This document shows, one piece after another, positions 21,209 to 29,452 of a DNA stretch of 64,000 nt; within the stretch, counting starts at the first letter, position 1; each line of letters starts with the position of its first letter. Location: the NCBI RefSeq assembly GCF_024448895.1, contig NZ_JAMOIC010000011.1:1-64000 (forward strand). The letters are read 5' to 3'. The notes below the pieces were generated by a model that was not told the DNA's origin, did no database searches, and worked only from the letters and a program-made list of their open reading frames with translations. This DNA comes from Stutzerimonas stutzeri (GTDB lineage: Bacteria; Pseudomonadota; Gammaproteobacteria; Pseudomonadales; Pseudomonadaceae). The position numbers were made by a program, and so were the translations under genes.

Positions 21209-22555
21209 ATGCAGCCATCCACCCAAGCCGCGAACGCCTGGCGCGTCCTGTTTCTGCTATTTCTGGCCAACCTGTTCAACTTCTTTGACCGCACCATTCC
21301 GGCCATCATCGCCGAACCGCTGCGCCTGGAGTGGAACCTAAACGACTTCCAGCTGGGCCTGATCGGGACCGCGTTCACCATCGTCTATGCGATTGCGGGG
21401 GTGCCGCTGGGGCGGATGGCCGATATTGGCTCGCGTCGCAAGATCATGGGCTGGGGGTTGACGGCCTGGAGCGGGTTAACGGCCGTCAACGGGCTGGCCT
21501 GGAACTTCTGGTCCTTCCTGCTGGTGCGCATGGGCATCGGCATTGGTGAAGCCAGTTATGCACCTGCCGCGAATTCGCTGATTGGGGATCTGTTCCCAGC
21601 GCACAAACGTGCCCGGGCGATGGGCATCTTCATGCTCGGCCTGCCATTGGGTCTGCTGCTGGCGTTCTTCACCATCGGCTCGATGGTCGAGTACTTCGGT
21701 AGCTGGCGCGCACCGTTCTTCATTGCGGCGGTGCCAGGGCTGGTGCTGGCGCTGTTCATCTTTTTCGTCAAGGAGCCACAGCGCGGCGCCGCAGAAACGG
21801 TGAAGGTGTCACAAGCGCGCGTGGAGCAGCCGATCCGCAAGGTTCTGGCAATCCGCACCTTCTGGTGGTTGGTGATGGCCGGGCTGGCGTTCAACTTCGC
21901 CACCTATGCCTGTAACGCATTCATGGTGCCGTTGCTGATGCGCTATCACGCGGTGCCGCTGGTTGAGGCATCTATCGCTACCGGCGTCATTGTTGGATTG
22001 ACCGGTCTGATCGGCCTGACACTGGGCGGTTGGGTGGCTGACAAGATCCATCAGCGGTTTGCTCGTGGCCGGCTGATCTTCGCCGCAGTGAGCATGCTCA
22101 TTGCCACTGTCCTGACCGGTTATGCGCTGTTGGCTGGCCGTATCGAAGTGGGTGTGTTCGTCGCGGTGTTCAGCATTGGCTGGTTGTTCTCATACAACTT
22201 CTACACCTGCGTTTACACCGCCATTCAGGATGTGGTCGAGCCGCGGTTGCGGGCTACTGCCATGGCGCTGTTCTTTGCCGGCCTGTATCTGCTGGGCGGC
22301 GGCATGGGTACCGTCGTAGTGGGGCTGCTGTCTGATCATTTCGCCGAGTCGGCCATGCTGGCCGCAGGCGCCAGCGAAATGAGCGAAGTGTTCCGTGCTG
22401 AAGGTCTGCATGGTGCGATGTATCTGATCCCGGGCTCTCTGTTACTGACCATGGTGTTCCTGTTCCAGGCGTCGCGCACTTTCTGCCATGACGCCAAGCG
22501 CATGACCGACGGCATGACCGACTCAGCCGCTGCAGCCGAGGCGGCGCTGGCCTGA
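21209..22555 (+). CDS. MFS transporter, Spinster-like
   Basis: A 448-residue inner-membrane carrier with twelve predicted helices. It has the MFS loop motif GRMADIGSRRKIMGWG between helices 2 and 3 and the Spinster-group signature RMGIGIGEASYAPAANSLIGDLFP in helix 4-5, with a central cytoplasmic loop around VKEPQRGAAETVKVS. Substrate cannot be read from sequence. It follows the dehydrogenase/isomerase pair by 126 bases in the same direction, so import or export of a small organic acid is a reasonable guess. Confidence 0.85.
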   Translation: MQPSTQAANAWRVLFLLFLANLFNFFDRTIPAIIAEPLRLEWNLNDFQLGLIGTAFTIVYAIAGVPLGRMADIGSRRKIMGWGLTAWSGLTAVNGLAWNFWSFLLVRMGIGIGEASYAPAANSLIGDLFPAHKRARAMGIFMLGLPLGLLLAFFTIGSMVEYFGSWRAPFFIAAVPGLVLALFIFFVKEPQRGAAETVKVSQARVEQPIRKVLAIRTFWWLVMAGLAFNFATYACNAFMVPLLMRYHAVPLVEASIATGVIVGLTGLIGLTLGGWVADKIHQRFARGRLIFAAVSMLIATVLTGYALLAGRIEVGVFVAVFSIGWLFSYNFYTCVYTAIQDVVEPRLRATAMALFFAGLYLLGGGMGTVVVGLLSDHFAESAMLAAGASEMSEVFRAEGLHGAMYLIPGSLLLTMVFLFQASRTFCHDAKRMTDGMTDSAAAAEAALA

Positions 22556-22564
22556 GTGATCGAC

Positions 22565-22591
22565 ACCGCGGCGGCCTGACGGCGCCGCGGT
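22565..22591. other. GC-rich hairpin after the MFS gene
   Basis: ACCGCGGCG (22565-22573) and CGCCGCGGT (22583-22591) form a perfect nine-pair stem with a nine-base loop. No T-run follows, so it is a possible transcript-stabilising hairpin rather than a classic terminator. Confidence 0.4.
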
Positions 22592-22687
22592 ATGTGCGAG
22601 CATTTCGAGCAGCAGGCGACGATTGGCCAGCATTTGCCGGCAGGCTCGCATAAACTGCGCGGCCGTTTTTGGTAGTCCGGACCGCCC

Positions 22688-23953
22688 ATGCACAATCCGT
22701 CTCCCGCCCGCGCCTGCGGCATCGACTTCGGTACCTCCAATTCCACCGTCGGCTGGTGGCGCCCGGACAGCGAACCGCTGATCGTGCTCGAAGATGATCA
22801 GCACACCCTGCCATCGGTGGTGTTCTTCAACTCGGAGGAATGCCGTCCGGTATACGGCCGTCTGGCCCTGTCCGAATACCTCGAAGGCTATGAAGGACGG
22901 CTGATGCGCTCGCTCAAGAGTCTGCTGGGCTCGAAGCTGCTGAAGAGCGAAACTACTGTGCTTGGCAGCGCCATGCCGTTCAAGGAAATCCTCGGGTTGT
23001 TCCTGGGGACGCTCAAGCAACGCGCCGAGACCGAGGCCGAGCGGTCATTCGATGAAGTGGTGCTGGGGCGTCCGGTGTTCTTCGTTGATGACGACCCGCA
23101 GGCTGATCGGGAAGCTGCGCAGACCCTGGCGGCGGCAGCCAACAAGATCGGCTTCAAGGACGTATCGTTCCAGTACGAGCCCATCGCGGCGGCATTCGAT
23201 TACGAATCTCGCATCGAGCGCGAAGAGCGCGTGCTGATCGTCGACATCGGTGGCGGTACGTCAGATTTTTCCATCGTGCGACTGTCCCCTGAGCGCCGTC
23301 AGATCGATGACCGGCAGGAAGATATTCTCGCCACCTCAGGCGTGCACATCGGCGGTACCGACTTTGACAAGCAGCTCAGCCTGCAGGGCGTCATGCCGCT
23401 ATTCGGCTATGGCAGTCGCATGAAAAGCGATGCGCCGATGCCCACCAGCACGCACCTCAACCTCGCCACATGGCACACCATCAATGCGGTCTATGCACCC
23501 GCTTCGCTGCGGGCGTTGCAAAGCATGCGCTACGACATCGTCGATCCGACCGGAATCGACCGCCTGTTCAGCCTGATCGAGCAGCGCGCCGGCCACTGGC
23601 TTGCGATGCAGGTGGAGCACGGCAAGATCGAACTGACCGAGGGTGATCGCTACCTCATCGACTTCGCGCGTATCGAGGCCGGTCTTCAGGCGAGCCTGTC
23701 TCGGGACGGTTTCGAAGCGGCCATCAATCCACTGCTCGAACGAATCCGTGGCAATGTCAGTCAATTGCTGGTCAGCGCCGGGTTGCAACACGAAGACATC
23801 GATACGGTGTTTTTCACCGGCGGTTCCAGCGCGATTCCAGCGTTGCGCCAGAGTATTGCCCGGTTGCTGCCCAATGCGCGCCACGTCGAAGGCAATCGCT
23901 TCGGCAGTATCGGCAGCGGTTTGGCCATCGAGGCGAAGAAACGCTACGGTTGA
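22688..23953 (+). CDS. yegD: Hsp70-family protein YegD-type
   Basis: A 421-residue Hsp70/actin-fold ATPase. It has the phosphate-1 motif GIDFGTSNSTVGWW (about residues 12-25), the phosphate-2 motif VLIVDIGGGTSDFSIV (about 182-197) and the adenosine motif VFFTGGSSAIPALR (about 376-389). It ends shortly after the nucleotide-binding domain, so it lacks the substrate-binding domain and lid of DnaK, as E. coli YegD does. Cellular role is not known. A CHAD-domain gene follows 52 bases downstream in the same direction. Confidence 0.88.
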   Translation: MHNPSPARACGIDFGTSNSTVGWWRPDSEPLIVLEDDQHTLPSVVFFNSEECRPVYGRLALSEYLEGYEGRLMRSLKSLLGSKLLKSETTVLGSAMPFKEILGLFLGTLKQRAETEAERSFDEVVLGRPVFFVDDDPQADREAAQTLAAAANKIGFKDVSFQYEPIAAAFDYESRIEREERVLIVDIGGGTSDFSIVRLSPERRQIDDRQEDILATSGVHIGGTDFDKQLSLQGVMPLFGYGSRMKSDAPMPTSTHLNLATWHTINAVYAPASLRALQSMRYDIVDPTGIDRLFSLIEQRAGHWLAMQVEHGKIELTEGDRYLIDFARIEAGLQASLSRDGFEAAINPLLERIRGNVSQLLVSAGLQHEDIDTVFFTGGSSAIPALRQSIARLLPNARHVEGNRFGSIGSGLAIEAKKRYG

Positions 23954-24005
23954 TTCCCGCGACTGCCCCTTCGGCAAGCGGCGCGGGCCAGTTCGGGGAG
24001 TAGTC

Positions 24006-24902
24006 ATGGGTTACAAGTTGCGTCCTAAGGATCCTGCCGAAGAAATCCGCAAAGTGGCCCGGCAGGGCATCGATAAAGCCATCGAGGCGCTGAGCGTTTC
24101 GCCCACCGAGCGCGCAGAGGGTGTGCATCAGGCGCGCAAGCGTTTCAAGGAATTGCGCGCGCTGCTGCGATTGGTCCGCAAGCCGTTGGGCGGCGACTTC
24201 AAGCATGAAAACCAGCGCCTGCGTGACTTGGGTCGAACGCTCGCCGAGTCGCGTGACGCAGCAGCGATGCTGGAGAGCTGGGATCTGCTGGCACAGCGTT
24301 TCGCAGAGCCCTTCGCTGAAGACGCGTTCAGGCTGGCCCGGCGTCGCCTCTATGATCGCGCGCGGCGGGGAGAGGCAGATACCAGTGGCCTTGATCAACG
24401 CATCGATGAGGTGAAAGCCGAGCTCAAGTCATTCCGTGAGCGCGTCGAGCACTGGAACCTGGCCGCCAGCGGTTTCGATCTGTTCGCTACTGGAGTCAAA
24501 CGCACCTATGCCGATGGCTGCGCCGAGTTGGCCAAGGTGCGGGTCGATCTGAGGGACGCGCAGCTGCACGAGTGGCGCAAGCGAGTGAAGGATCATTGGT
24601 ACCAGACGCGGCTACTGACGCCGGGCTGGCCGACATTGATGCAGCTGCGTAGCGACACTCTCAAGCGTTTGGCTGACATGCTCGGTGACGATCACGACCT
24701 GGCAATGATGCAGCAGCTGATGCACAACCAGCCTGAGCTGTTTGGCGAGCCCCTGCAGCGTGAACGGCTGGATGTGATGATTGCCGAACGCCGTAGCGAG
24801 TTGCAGAGCGGTGCGCTCAAGCTGGGAAGCGAAATCTACGTCGACGCGCCGGACGAGATGGTGGCGCGCTGGCGCCGCTATTGGGATGGCGTGCAACACT
24901 GA
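24006..24902 (+). CDS. CHAD domain-containing protein
   Basis: A 298-residue all-helical protein with the conserved basic and His residues of the CHAD family: VHQARKRFKELRALLRLV (about residues 40-57), LRDLGRTLAESRDAA (about 73-87), LHEWRKRVKDHWYQ (about 189-202) and LADMLGDDHDLAMM (about 223-236). CHAD proteins bind polyphosphate and localise to polyphosphate granules. The ATG at 24006 is chosen because the longer in-frame reading starts inside yegD. It probably shares a transcript with yegD. Confidence 0.88.
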   Translation: MGYKLRPKDPAEEIRKVARQGIDKAIEALSVSPTERAEGVHQARKRFKELRALLRLVRKPLGGDFKHENQRLRDLGRTLAESRDAAAMLESWDLLAQRFAEPFAEDAFRLARRRLYDRARRGEADTSGLDQRIDEVKAELKSFRERVEHWNLAASGFDLFATGVKRTYADGCAELAKVRVDLRDAQLHEWRKRVKDHWYQTRLLTPGWPTLMQLRSDTLKRLADMLGDDHDLAMMQQLMHNQPELFGEPLQRERLDVMIAERRSELQSGALKLGSEIYVDAPDEMVARWRRYWDGVQH

Positions 24903-24995
24903 CCAATTCCGCTCGCGGCGTTTTTTCGGTCACGCGATCTCGCTGTCGATGCCCAGCTCGCGACTCATCAGCTGCAGGTCAGCCTTGAGCTGGCA

Positions 24996-25029
24996 AGCCG
25001 GGCGGCCATCCGCCGCCCGGCTCCTTTCC
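24996..25029. terminator. Hairpin between convergent CHAD gene and ppiA
   Basis: AGCCGGGCGGC (24996-25006), loop CATCC, GCCGCCCGGCT (25012-25022), followed on the plus strand by CCTTTCCT. A strong stem with a poor T-run; plausible terminator between convergent genes. Confidence 0.55.
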
Positions 25030-25039
25030 TACTGACCGC

Positions 25040-25591
25040 TTAAAGCTTTTTCGCAGAAACGATCTTTACCGGAGTCAGCGGTACGTTCTGCATCATGCTG
25101 CGGTTGCCGGTCGGCACCTGGGCGATCTGGTCAACCACATCCATGCCGCGCACCACCTTGGCGAACACTGCATAGCCGAAATCGCGCGTGCCGTGGTCGA
25201 GAAAATCGTTGTCACGGTGGTTGATGAAGAACTGGCTGGTTGCCGAGTCGACGCTTTGCGTGCGGGCCATGGCCAGCGTCCCACGCACGTTGTGCAGGCC
25301 ATTGTCGGCCTCGTTCTTGATCGGCTCGCCGGTCTTCTTCTGGCCCAGGCCTTCGTTGAAACCACCGCCCTGAACCATGAAACCGGGGATCACCCGGTGG
25401 AAAACGGTGCCGTCATAGAAGCCGCTTTCAACGTAGCTGAGGAAGTTGGCCACACTGATCGGTGCCTTTTCGGCTTCCAGCTCGATTTCGATTTCGCCCA
25501 TGCTGGTGTTGAGCAGCACATGCGGGTTCTCTGCAGCAAGCAGGTTGCCAGCGAGCAGTAGCGAACAGGCGGCGAGTACGAGTCGTTTCAT
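25040..25591 (-). CDS. ppiA: Periplasmic cyclophilin-type peptidyl-prolyl isomerase
   Basis: A 183-residue protein with a Sec signal peptide ([22 protein letters not shown], cleavage about residue 20) and a cyclophilin domain. Active-site features are [15 protein letters not shown] (about residues 64-78), [21 protein letters not shown] (starts about 104) and [14 protein letters not shown] (about 143-156). It catalyses cis-trans isomerisation of prolyl bonds during folding of exported proteins. Single gene, convergent with the CHAD gene. Confidence 0.92.
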   Translation of the reverse strand: MKRLVLAACSLLLAGNLLAAENPHVLLNTSMGEIEIELEAEKAPISVANFLSYVESGFYDGTVFHRVIPGFMVQGGGFNEGLGQKKTGEPIKNEADNGLHNVRGTLAMARTQSVDSATSQFFINHRDNDFLDHGTRDFGYAVFAKVVRGMDVVDQIAQVPTGNRSMMQNVPLTPVKIVSAKKL

Positions 25592-25683
25592 GATGCGTTC
25601 CTGGTTGAGTAAGTCTGGTCTGCCCGTTCGTGCGGGCTGGATGAATGGCGCCCGGTCAGGCGTTCAAGCAATGATTGGCTGAT

Positions 25684-26595
25684 TCAACCGGGGCGAACGG
25701 GCGATTGCGTCTGGGCATCGTACGTTCTGATCAGGTCGATGAGAATCTGCGTGGCCGGTCCAAGCGGTTTATCGGGGTTAGTGTAAAGGTAGAACAATGG
25801 CCGACGGACGCTGCCCTGGACCAATGGCAATGGTTTGAGCGCGCCTTCATCGAGCTCGCGCGTGATCATGTGTCGGGGCAGCCAGGCAAAGCCCAGCCCA
25901 CTGCTGACAAAGGCGGCCGAGGTGGCGAGGCTACCCACGGTCCAACGTTGTTCGGCACCCAGCCAGCCACTGTCACGCGGTTGACGCTGACCGGAATCGC
26001 GCACTACCACCTGCATCTGACTCTGCAGGTCCTGAACGCTGAGCTTGCGCTGCAACTGATGCAGTGAATGGCCGGGGTGGGCGACGGCGATGAATTCGAC
26101 GGTGCTCAACTCCTCACCGAGATAGCCGGTGATATCCAGGCCGCTTATTGCGAGGTCTGCCGTGCCGTCCTTGAGTACATCCTCGACTCCGGAGAGCACC
26201 TCCTCGCGCAGCCGCACCCGGCAGCCGCGGCTCTTCGGCATGAAGGCCGTCAGCGCGCGTATGAGTTTTGCGCTGGGGTACGCGGCATCCACGACCAGGC
26301 GCACTTCGGCTTCCCAGCCCTGTTCCATGTGATACGCCAGTTCTTCGAGTTGACCGGCCTGATTGACCAACTGCCGGGAGCGGCGCAACAGCACCTCGCC
26401 TGCATCGGTCAGCACGGCTTTACGGCCGTCGATACGCAGCAGCGGTACGCCCAGTTGCTCCTGCATGCGTGCAACGGTGTAACTGACCGAGGACTGGGAG
26501 CGATGCAGTATCTCGGCGGCCTGGGCGAAACCACCATGGTCGATGACCGCTTGCAGCGTTCGCCATTGATCGAGGGTCACACGTGGCACTTTCAT
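25684..26595 (-). CDS. LysR-family transcriptional regulator
   Basis: A 303-residue LysR-type regulator. The N-terminal helix-turn-helix reads QWRTLQAVIDHGGFAQAAEILHRSQSSVSYTVARMQEQLG (in pieces from about residue 9 to 48), followed by a linker helix and a periplasmic-binding-like effector domain with DLAISGLDI and GLGFAWLPRHMI. I chose ATG 26595; the longer in-frame reading upstream lacks family support. It is divergent from a small periplasmic protein gene 65 bases away, which is its most likely direct target. Effector unknown. Confidence 0.88.
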   Translation of the reverse strand: MKVPRVTLDQWRTLQAVIDHGGFAQAAEILHRSQSSVSYTVARMQEQLGVPLLRIDGRKAVLTDAGEVLLRRSRQLVNQAGQLEELAYHMEQGWEAEVRLVVDAAYPSAKLIRALTAFMPKSRGCRVRLREEVLSGVEDVLKDGTADLAISGLDITGYLGEELSTVEFIAVAHPGHSLHQLQRKLSVQDLQSQMQVVVRDSGQRQPRDSGWLGAEQRWTVGSLATSAAFVSSGLGFAWLPRHMITRELDEGALKPLPLVQGSVRRPLFYLYTNPDKPLGPATQILIDLIRTYDAQTQSPVRPG

Positions 26596-26660
26596 TCCAT
26601 TGTTTTCCTGTCGCGTCTGTCTGATACGCTGGCACGCCTTCACGAGGAGCCTGCACAAAA

Positions 26661-26996
26661 ATGAAAAGAATCTGCATCGCCGCGCTCGTTTCGCTCGCCA
26701 TCATCCCACTGAGTGCTCTGGCCGTCAGCTATCCAGTGGAGCTGGAGCAAGAGCTCAACGGCACGGAAGTGCTGGCTAGCACGGAGACCATAGATCGCGA
26801 CATGGCAGGGCTGGTGCTACAGAACTTCGGCGATCGACCGGTCGAATGCACCGCGGTCTTCCGCAACGGACCAGAGGTGCCACGTACCCGGCGTACAGCT
26901 CTTGCAGCCGGCGAGCGCAAGCCGATGACCGCCAAGTTCAAGCGCGATGTGATTCGCTTACGGATCAAGCTGACCTGTGAGCCGCAGCAACCCTGA
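26661..26996 (+). CDS. Small periplasmic protein, conserved in Pseudomonas
   Basis: A 111-residue protein with a signal peptide (MKRICIAALVSLAIIPLSALA, cleavage about residue 21) and a mature part with two Cys (CTAVF and LTCEP) that could form a disulfide. Homologues in Pseudomonas have been labelled 3-phosphoglycerate kinase, which cannot be right for so short an exported protein. GAGGAG precedes the ATG. It is divergent from the LysR gene. Function unknown. Confidence 0.75.
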   Translation: MKRICIAALVSLAIIPLSALAVSYPVELEQELNGTEVLASTETIDRDMAGLVLQNFGDRPVECTAVFRNGPEVPRTRRTALAAGERKPMTAKFKRDVIRLRIKLTCEPQQP

Positions 26997-27169
26997 GTGT
27001 AGGCAATCGGCGCTGCCTACTGCTCCTTCGATATATGCTGGCCTGTCCAGGCGAGCCGTGCCTGTACATTCCTCAGTCGACATGAGCCAGCACGTCAGGT
27101 TGCGCTGCACAAAGCCGCAACTCCGGCGGCTGGACGCGTTAATCTATGCGACGTTTTTTCGATCTGCTT

Positions 27170-27175
27170 GAGGTG
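27170..27175 (+). promoter_or_regulatory. Ribosome binding site deciding a TTG start
   Basis: GAGGTG six bases before TTG at 27182. It fixes the start of the DEAD-box helicase, whose family begins at this point, rather than the ATG at 27146. Confidence 0.7.
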
Positions 27176-27181
27176 TCACCC

Positions 27182-28525
27182 TTGTTTGACCAATTCGCCC
27201 TGCATGAACGCCTGCTCAAGGCGGTCGCCGAACTCAAATTCGTCGAGCCGACACCCGTGCAGGTGGCGGCTATTCCTCCGGCCATCGAAGGGCGGGATCT
27301 GCGAGTGACGGCGCAGACCGGCAGTGGCAAGACCGCGGCGTTCGTGCTGCCAATGCTCAACCGGCTGATCGGTGATGCGGTGGTGCGTACCGACGTACGC
27401 GCGCTGATCCTCCTGCCGACCCGCGAACTGGCTCAACAGACCCTCAAGGAAGTCGAGCGCTTCTCGCAGTTCACCTTCATCAAGTCGGCCATGATCACCG
27501 GCGGTGAAGACTTCAAGGTGCAGGCAGCCATTCTGCGCAAGGTACCGGACATTCTCGTCGGCACGCCAGGGCGGATGATTGAACACCTCAACGCCGGCAC
27601 CTTGATTCTCAAGGACGTGGAGCTGCTGATCCTCGATGAAGCGGATCGCATGCTGGACATGGGCTTCGCCGACGACGTGCAGCGCCTGGTTGGTGAATGC
27701 GGCAAACGCCAGCAGACCCTGCTGTTCTCAGCCACCAGCGGTGGCGCGGCATTGCGCGAGATGACCGCTGCGGTTCTGCGTGACCCTCTGCATCTGCAGC
27801 TCAATCGCGTCAGCGAGCTCAATGAAGGCACCCGTCAGCAGATCATCACCGCAGAAAACACCGAGCATAAGGAAAAGCTCATCCACTGGCTGCTGGCCAA
27901 CGAGACCTACAAGAAAGCCGTGATCTTCACCAACACACGGGTACAGGCAGATCGCCTCTACGGCCGGCTGGTAGCCGAGGGCGTCAAGGCGTTCGTGCTA
28001 CACGGCGACAAGGACCAGAAAGATCGCAAGCTGGCCATCGACCGGGTGAAAGAGGGCGGTGTGAAGGTCCTCGTCGCCACTGACGTTGCAGCGCGCGGGC
28101 TGGATATCGAAGGGCTGGATCTGGTGATCAACTTCGACATGCCGCGCTCGGGCGATGAGTACGTGCATCGCATCGGCCGTACCGGTCGCGCTGGCGCCGA
28201 AGGCTTGGCCATTTCGCTGATCTGCCATAACGACTGGAATCTGATGTCCAGCATCGAGCGCTACCTCAAGCAGCGGTTCGAGCGCCGGGTCATCAAGGGT
28301 TTGAAAGGCAGCTATGGCGGCCCGAAGAATCTGAAGGCGTCGGGCAAAGCGGCCGGCACCAAGAAGAAAAAAGACGACAAGAAAAAGGTTGCGGACAAAA
28401 AGGCCAAGCCAGCAAGCAAGCCGACCGCCAAGCGCCCGAAGAATGCCAAGCGTGAGGCGCCTTCGGAGCTGGTGAGTCAGGACGGTATGGCGCCGCTACG
28501 GCGCAAGAAACCGGCCTCCGAGTAA
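27182..28525 (+). CDS. DEAD-box ATP-dependent RNA helicase
   Basis: A 447-residue RNA helicase. Q-motif region FVEPTPVQ (about residues 20-27), motif I AQTGSGKT (44-51), motif Ia PTRELAQ, motif II LDEADRMLDMGF, motif III SAT, then the second domain with VLVATDVAARGLDIEGLD and HRIGRTGRAG. A Lys-rich low-complexity tail from about residue 385 to the end is typical for RNA contact and resembles SrmB/DeaD-like Pseudomonas helicases. Start is TTG with a strong Shine-Dalgarno. It ends at a clear terminator. Likely role: ribosome assembly or RNA turnover, more so in the cold. Confidence 0.92.
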   Translation: MFDQFALHERLLKAVAELKFVEPTPVQVAAIPPAIEGRDLRVTAQTGSGKTAAFVLPMLNRLIGDAVVRTDVRALILLPTRELAQQTLKEVERFSQFTFIKSAMITGGEDFKVQAAILRKVPDILVGTPGRMIEHLNAGTLILKDVELLILDEADRMLDMGFADDVQRLVGECGKRQQTLLFSATSGGAALREMTAAVLRDPLHLQLNRVSELNEGTRQQIITAENTEHKEKLIHWLLANETYKKAVIFTNTRVQADRLYGRLVAEGVKAFVLHGDKDQKDRKLAIDRVKEGGVKVLVATDVAARGLDIEGLDLVINFDMPRSGDEYVHRIGRTGRAGAEGLAISLICHNDWNLMSSIERYLKQRFERRVIKGLKGSYGGPKNLKASGKAAGTKKKKDDKKKVADKKAKPASKPTAKRPKNAKREAPSELVSQDGMAPLRRKKPASE

Positions 28526-28531
28526 TGCATC

Positions 28532-28566
28532 AAAAAAGGGTAGCGCCACGCTACCCTTTCTTTTTA
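28532..28566 (+). terminator. Rho-independent terminator after the DEAD-box helicase
   Basis: GGGTAGCG (28538-28545), loop CCA, CGCTACCC (28549-28556), preceded by A6 and followed by TTTCTTTTT. It can serve both the helicase and the converging small gene. Confidence 0.9.
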
Positions 28567-28591
28567 CCCCTTCAGGTTCGGACCAGCTGAA

Positions 28592-28885
28592 TCAACGCTC
28601 TTTCGCAGGAGCAATGTCGGCATCCTTTTCCGCCTGCTCAACCTGCTTCAGGCGCTTGTCGTAGGCTTCGCACTCATCGCCAAGCTGCTCAGCGGTCCTT
28701 TTGACCTCGATCTCCCTCAGTTCTTCGTTGATCTCTGCTGCTCGTTTCGGATCGTTCTCGGTCAGCTGATTTACGCGTTCGGCCAGTTCTTCAGCCTTTG
28801 CGTTGACCTGGTCCGTGGTGCATTGCGCGAATACCGGCTGGCTGGCCAGCAGTACCGCCGTAAGGGGAATCATCAGGTATTTCAT
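28592..28885 (-). CDS. Small periplasmic helical protein
   Basis: A 97-residue protein with a signal peptide (MKYLMIPLTAVLLASQPVFA, cleavage about residue 20) and a charged, Glu/Lys-rich mature part that looks like one or two long helices. Two Cys residues (C22 near the mature N terminus and C73) could pair. No recognised domain. It has its own short transcription unit and converges on the DEAD-box helicase. Confidence 0.7.
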   Translation of the reverse strand: MKYLMIPLTAVLLASQPVFAQCTTDQVNAKAEELAERVNQLTENDPKRAAEINEELREIEVKRTAEQLGDECEAYDKRLKQVEQAEKDADIAPAKER

Positions 28886-29043
28886 GGGTGCGCTCCTTCT
28901 CTGGGCATGAACGGTGGATCACCACCGAAGCGCTTTAGTTCAGCCCTTGCGGGATGCACGCGATCGAACCATGCCTCCCTGCGCGGGGTCGGAATAGCAA
29001 GAGCCATCGTCCCTGAGCGATGGCCAGCAACGGGAGAACGGAC

Positions 29044-29412
29044 ATGACGTATGACTGGGATCTGATGCTGCGCCTGCTACTGGAAGCGCAGAAACCCGGC
29101 AATGAAGCCTTCGCGCCTCGCCAGTATGCCGACGAACATGCGCTGGCCATGGAGGAGGCGGGCAAGCCAATGCCAAACATGGATTCGCTCAAGGCTGAAG
29201 CGCAGAACTATGAAAGCCTGTTGTTCGAGGGTGGCTTCATGCTCACGCGCCCGGAGGAAGAAGGGGGCAACGGAGAAAATTTCGTTCTGACCGAACGGGG
29301 TGCGCGTCTGCGGAAAATGCTTGAAGGCGAAACCACGCATCGTCAGCGTCTGGATGAGAAGGGCGAAGCTGCACTCGTGCCCGAGGTCTTCGACGGACTT
29401 GCTGCGGGCTGA
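29044..29412 (+). CDS. Small conserved protein, possible winged-helix regulator
   Basis: A 122-residue soluble protein starting MTYDWDLMLRLLLEAQ, with FAPRQYADEHALAMEEAG and a C-terminal FVLTERGARLRKMLEG. The WDL start and TERG segment recall DUF2513-like, winged-helix phage-type regulators, but I am not certain. The ATG at 29044 follows GGGAG at seven bases; an upstream in-frame start has no support. Single gene converging on the GH5 gene. Confidence 0.6.
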   Translation: MTYDWDLMLRLLLEAQKPGNEAFAPRQYADEHALAMEEAGKPMPNMDSLKAEAQNYESLLFEGGFMLTRPEEEGGNGENFVLTERGARLRKMLEGETTHRQRLDEKGEAALVPEVFDGLAAG

Positions 29413-29445
29413 CAAAAAAACGCCCCTCTGATGGAGGGGCGTAGC
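29413..29445 (-). terminator. Terminator of the GH5 gene
   Basis: CGCCCCTC (29421-29428), loop TGATG, GAGGGGCG (29434-29441), followed on the minus strand by T7 (29414-29420). Confidence 0.88.
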
Positions 29446-29452
29446 TTGTGGG

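Noticed and set aside
26661-26996. 3-phosphoglycerate kinase label used for similar small proteins
   Set aside because: The protein is 111 residues with a signal peptide and has no kinase motif.
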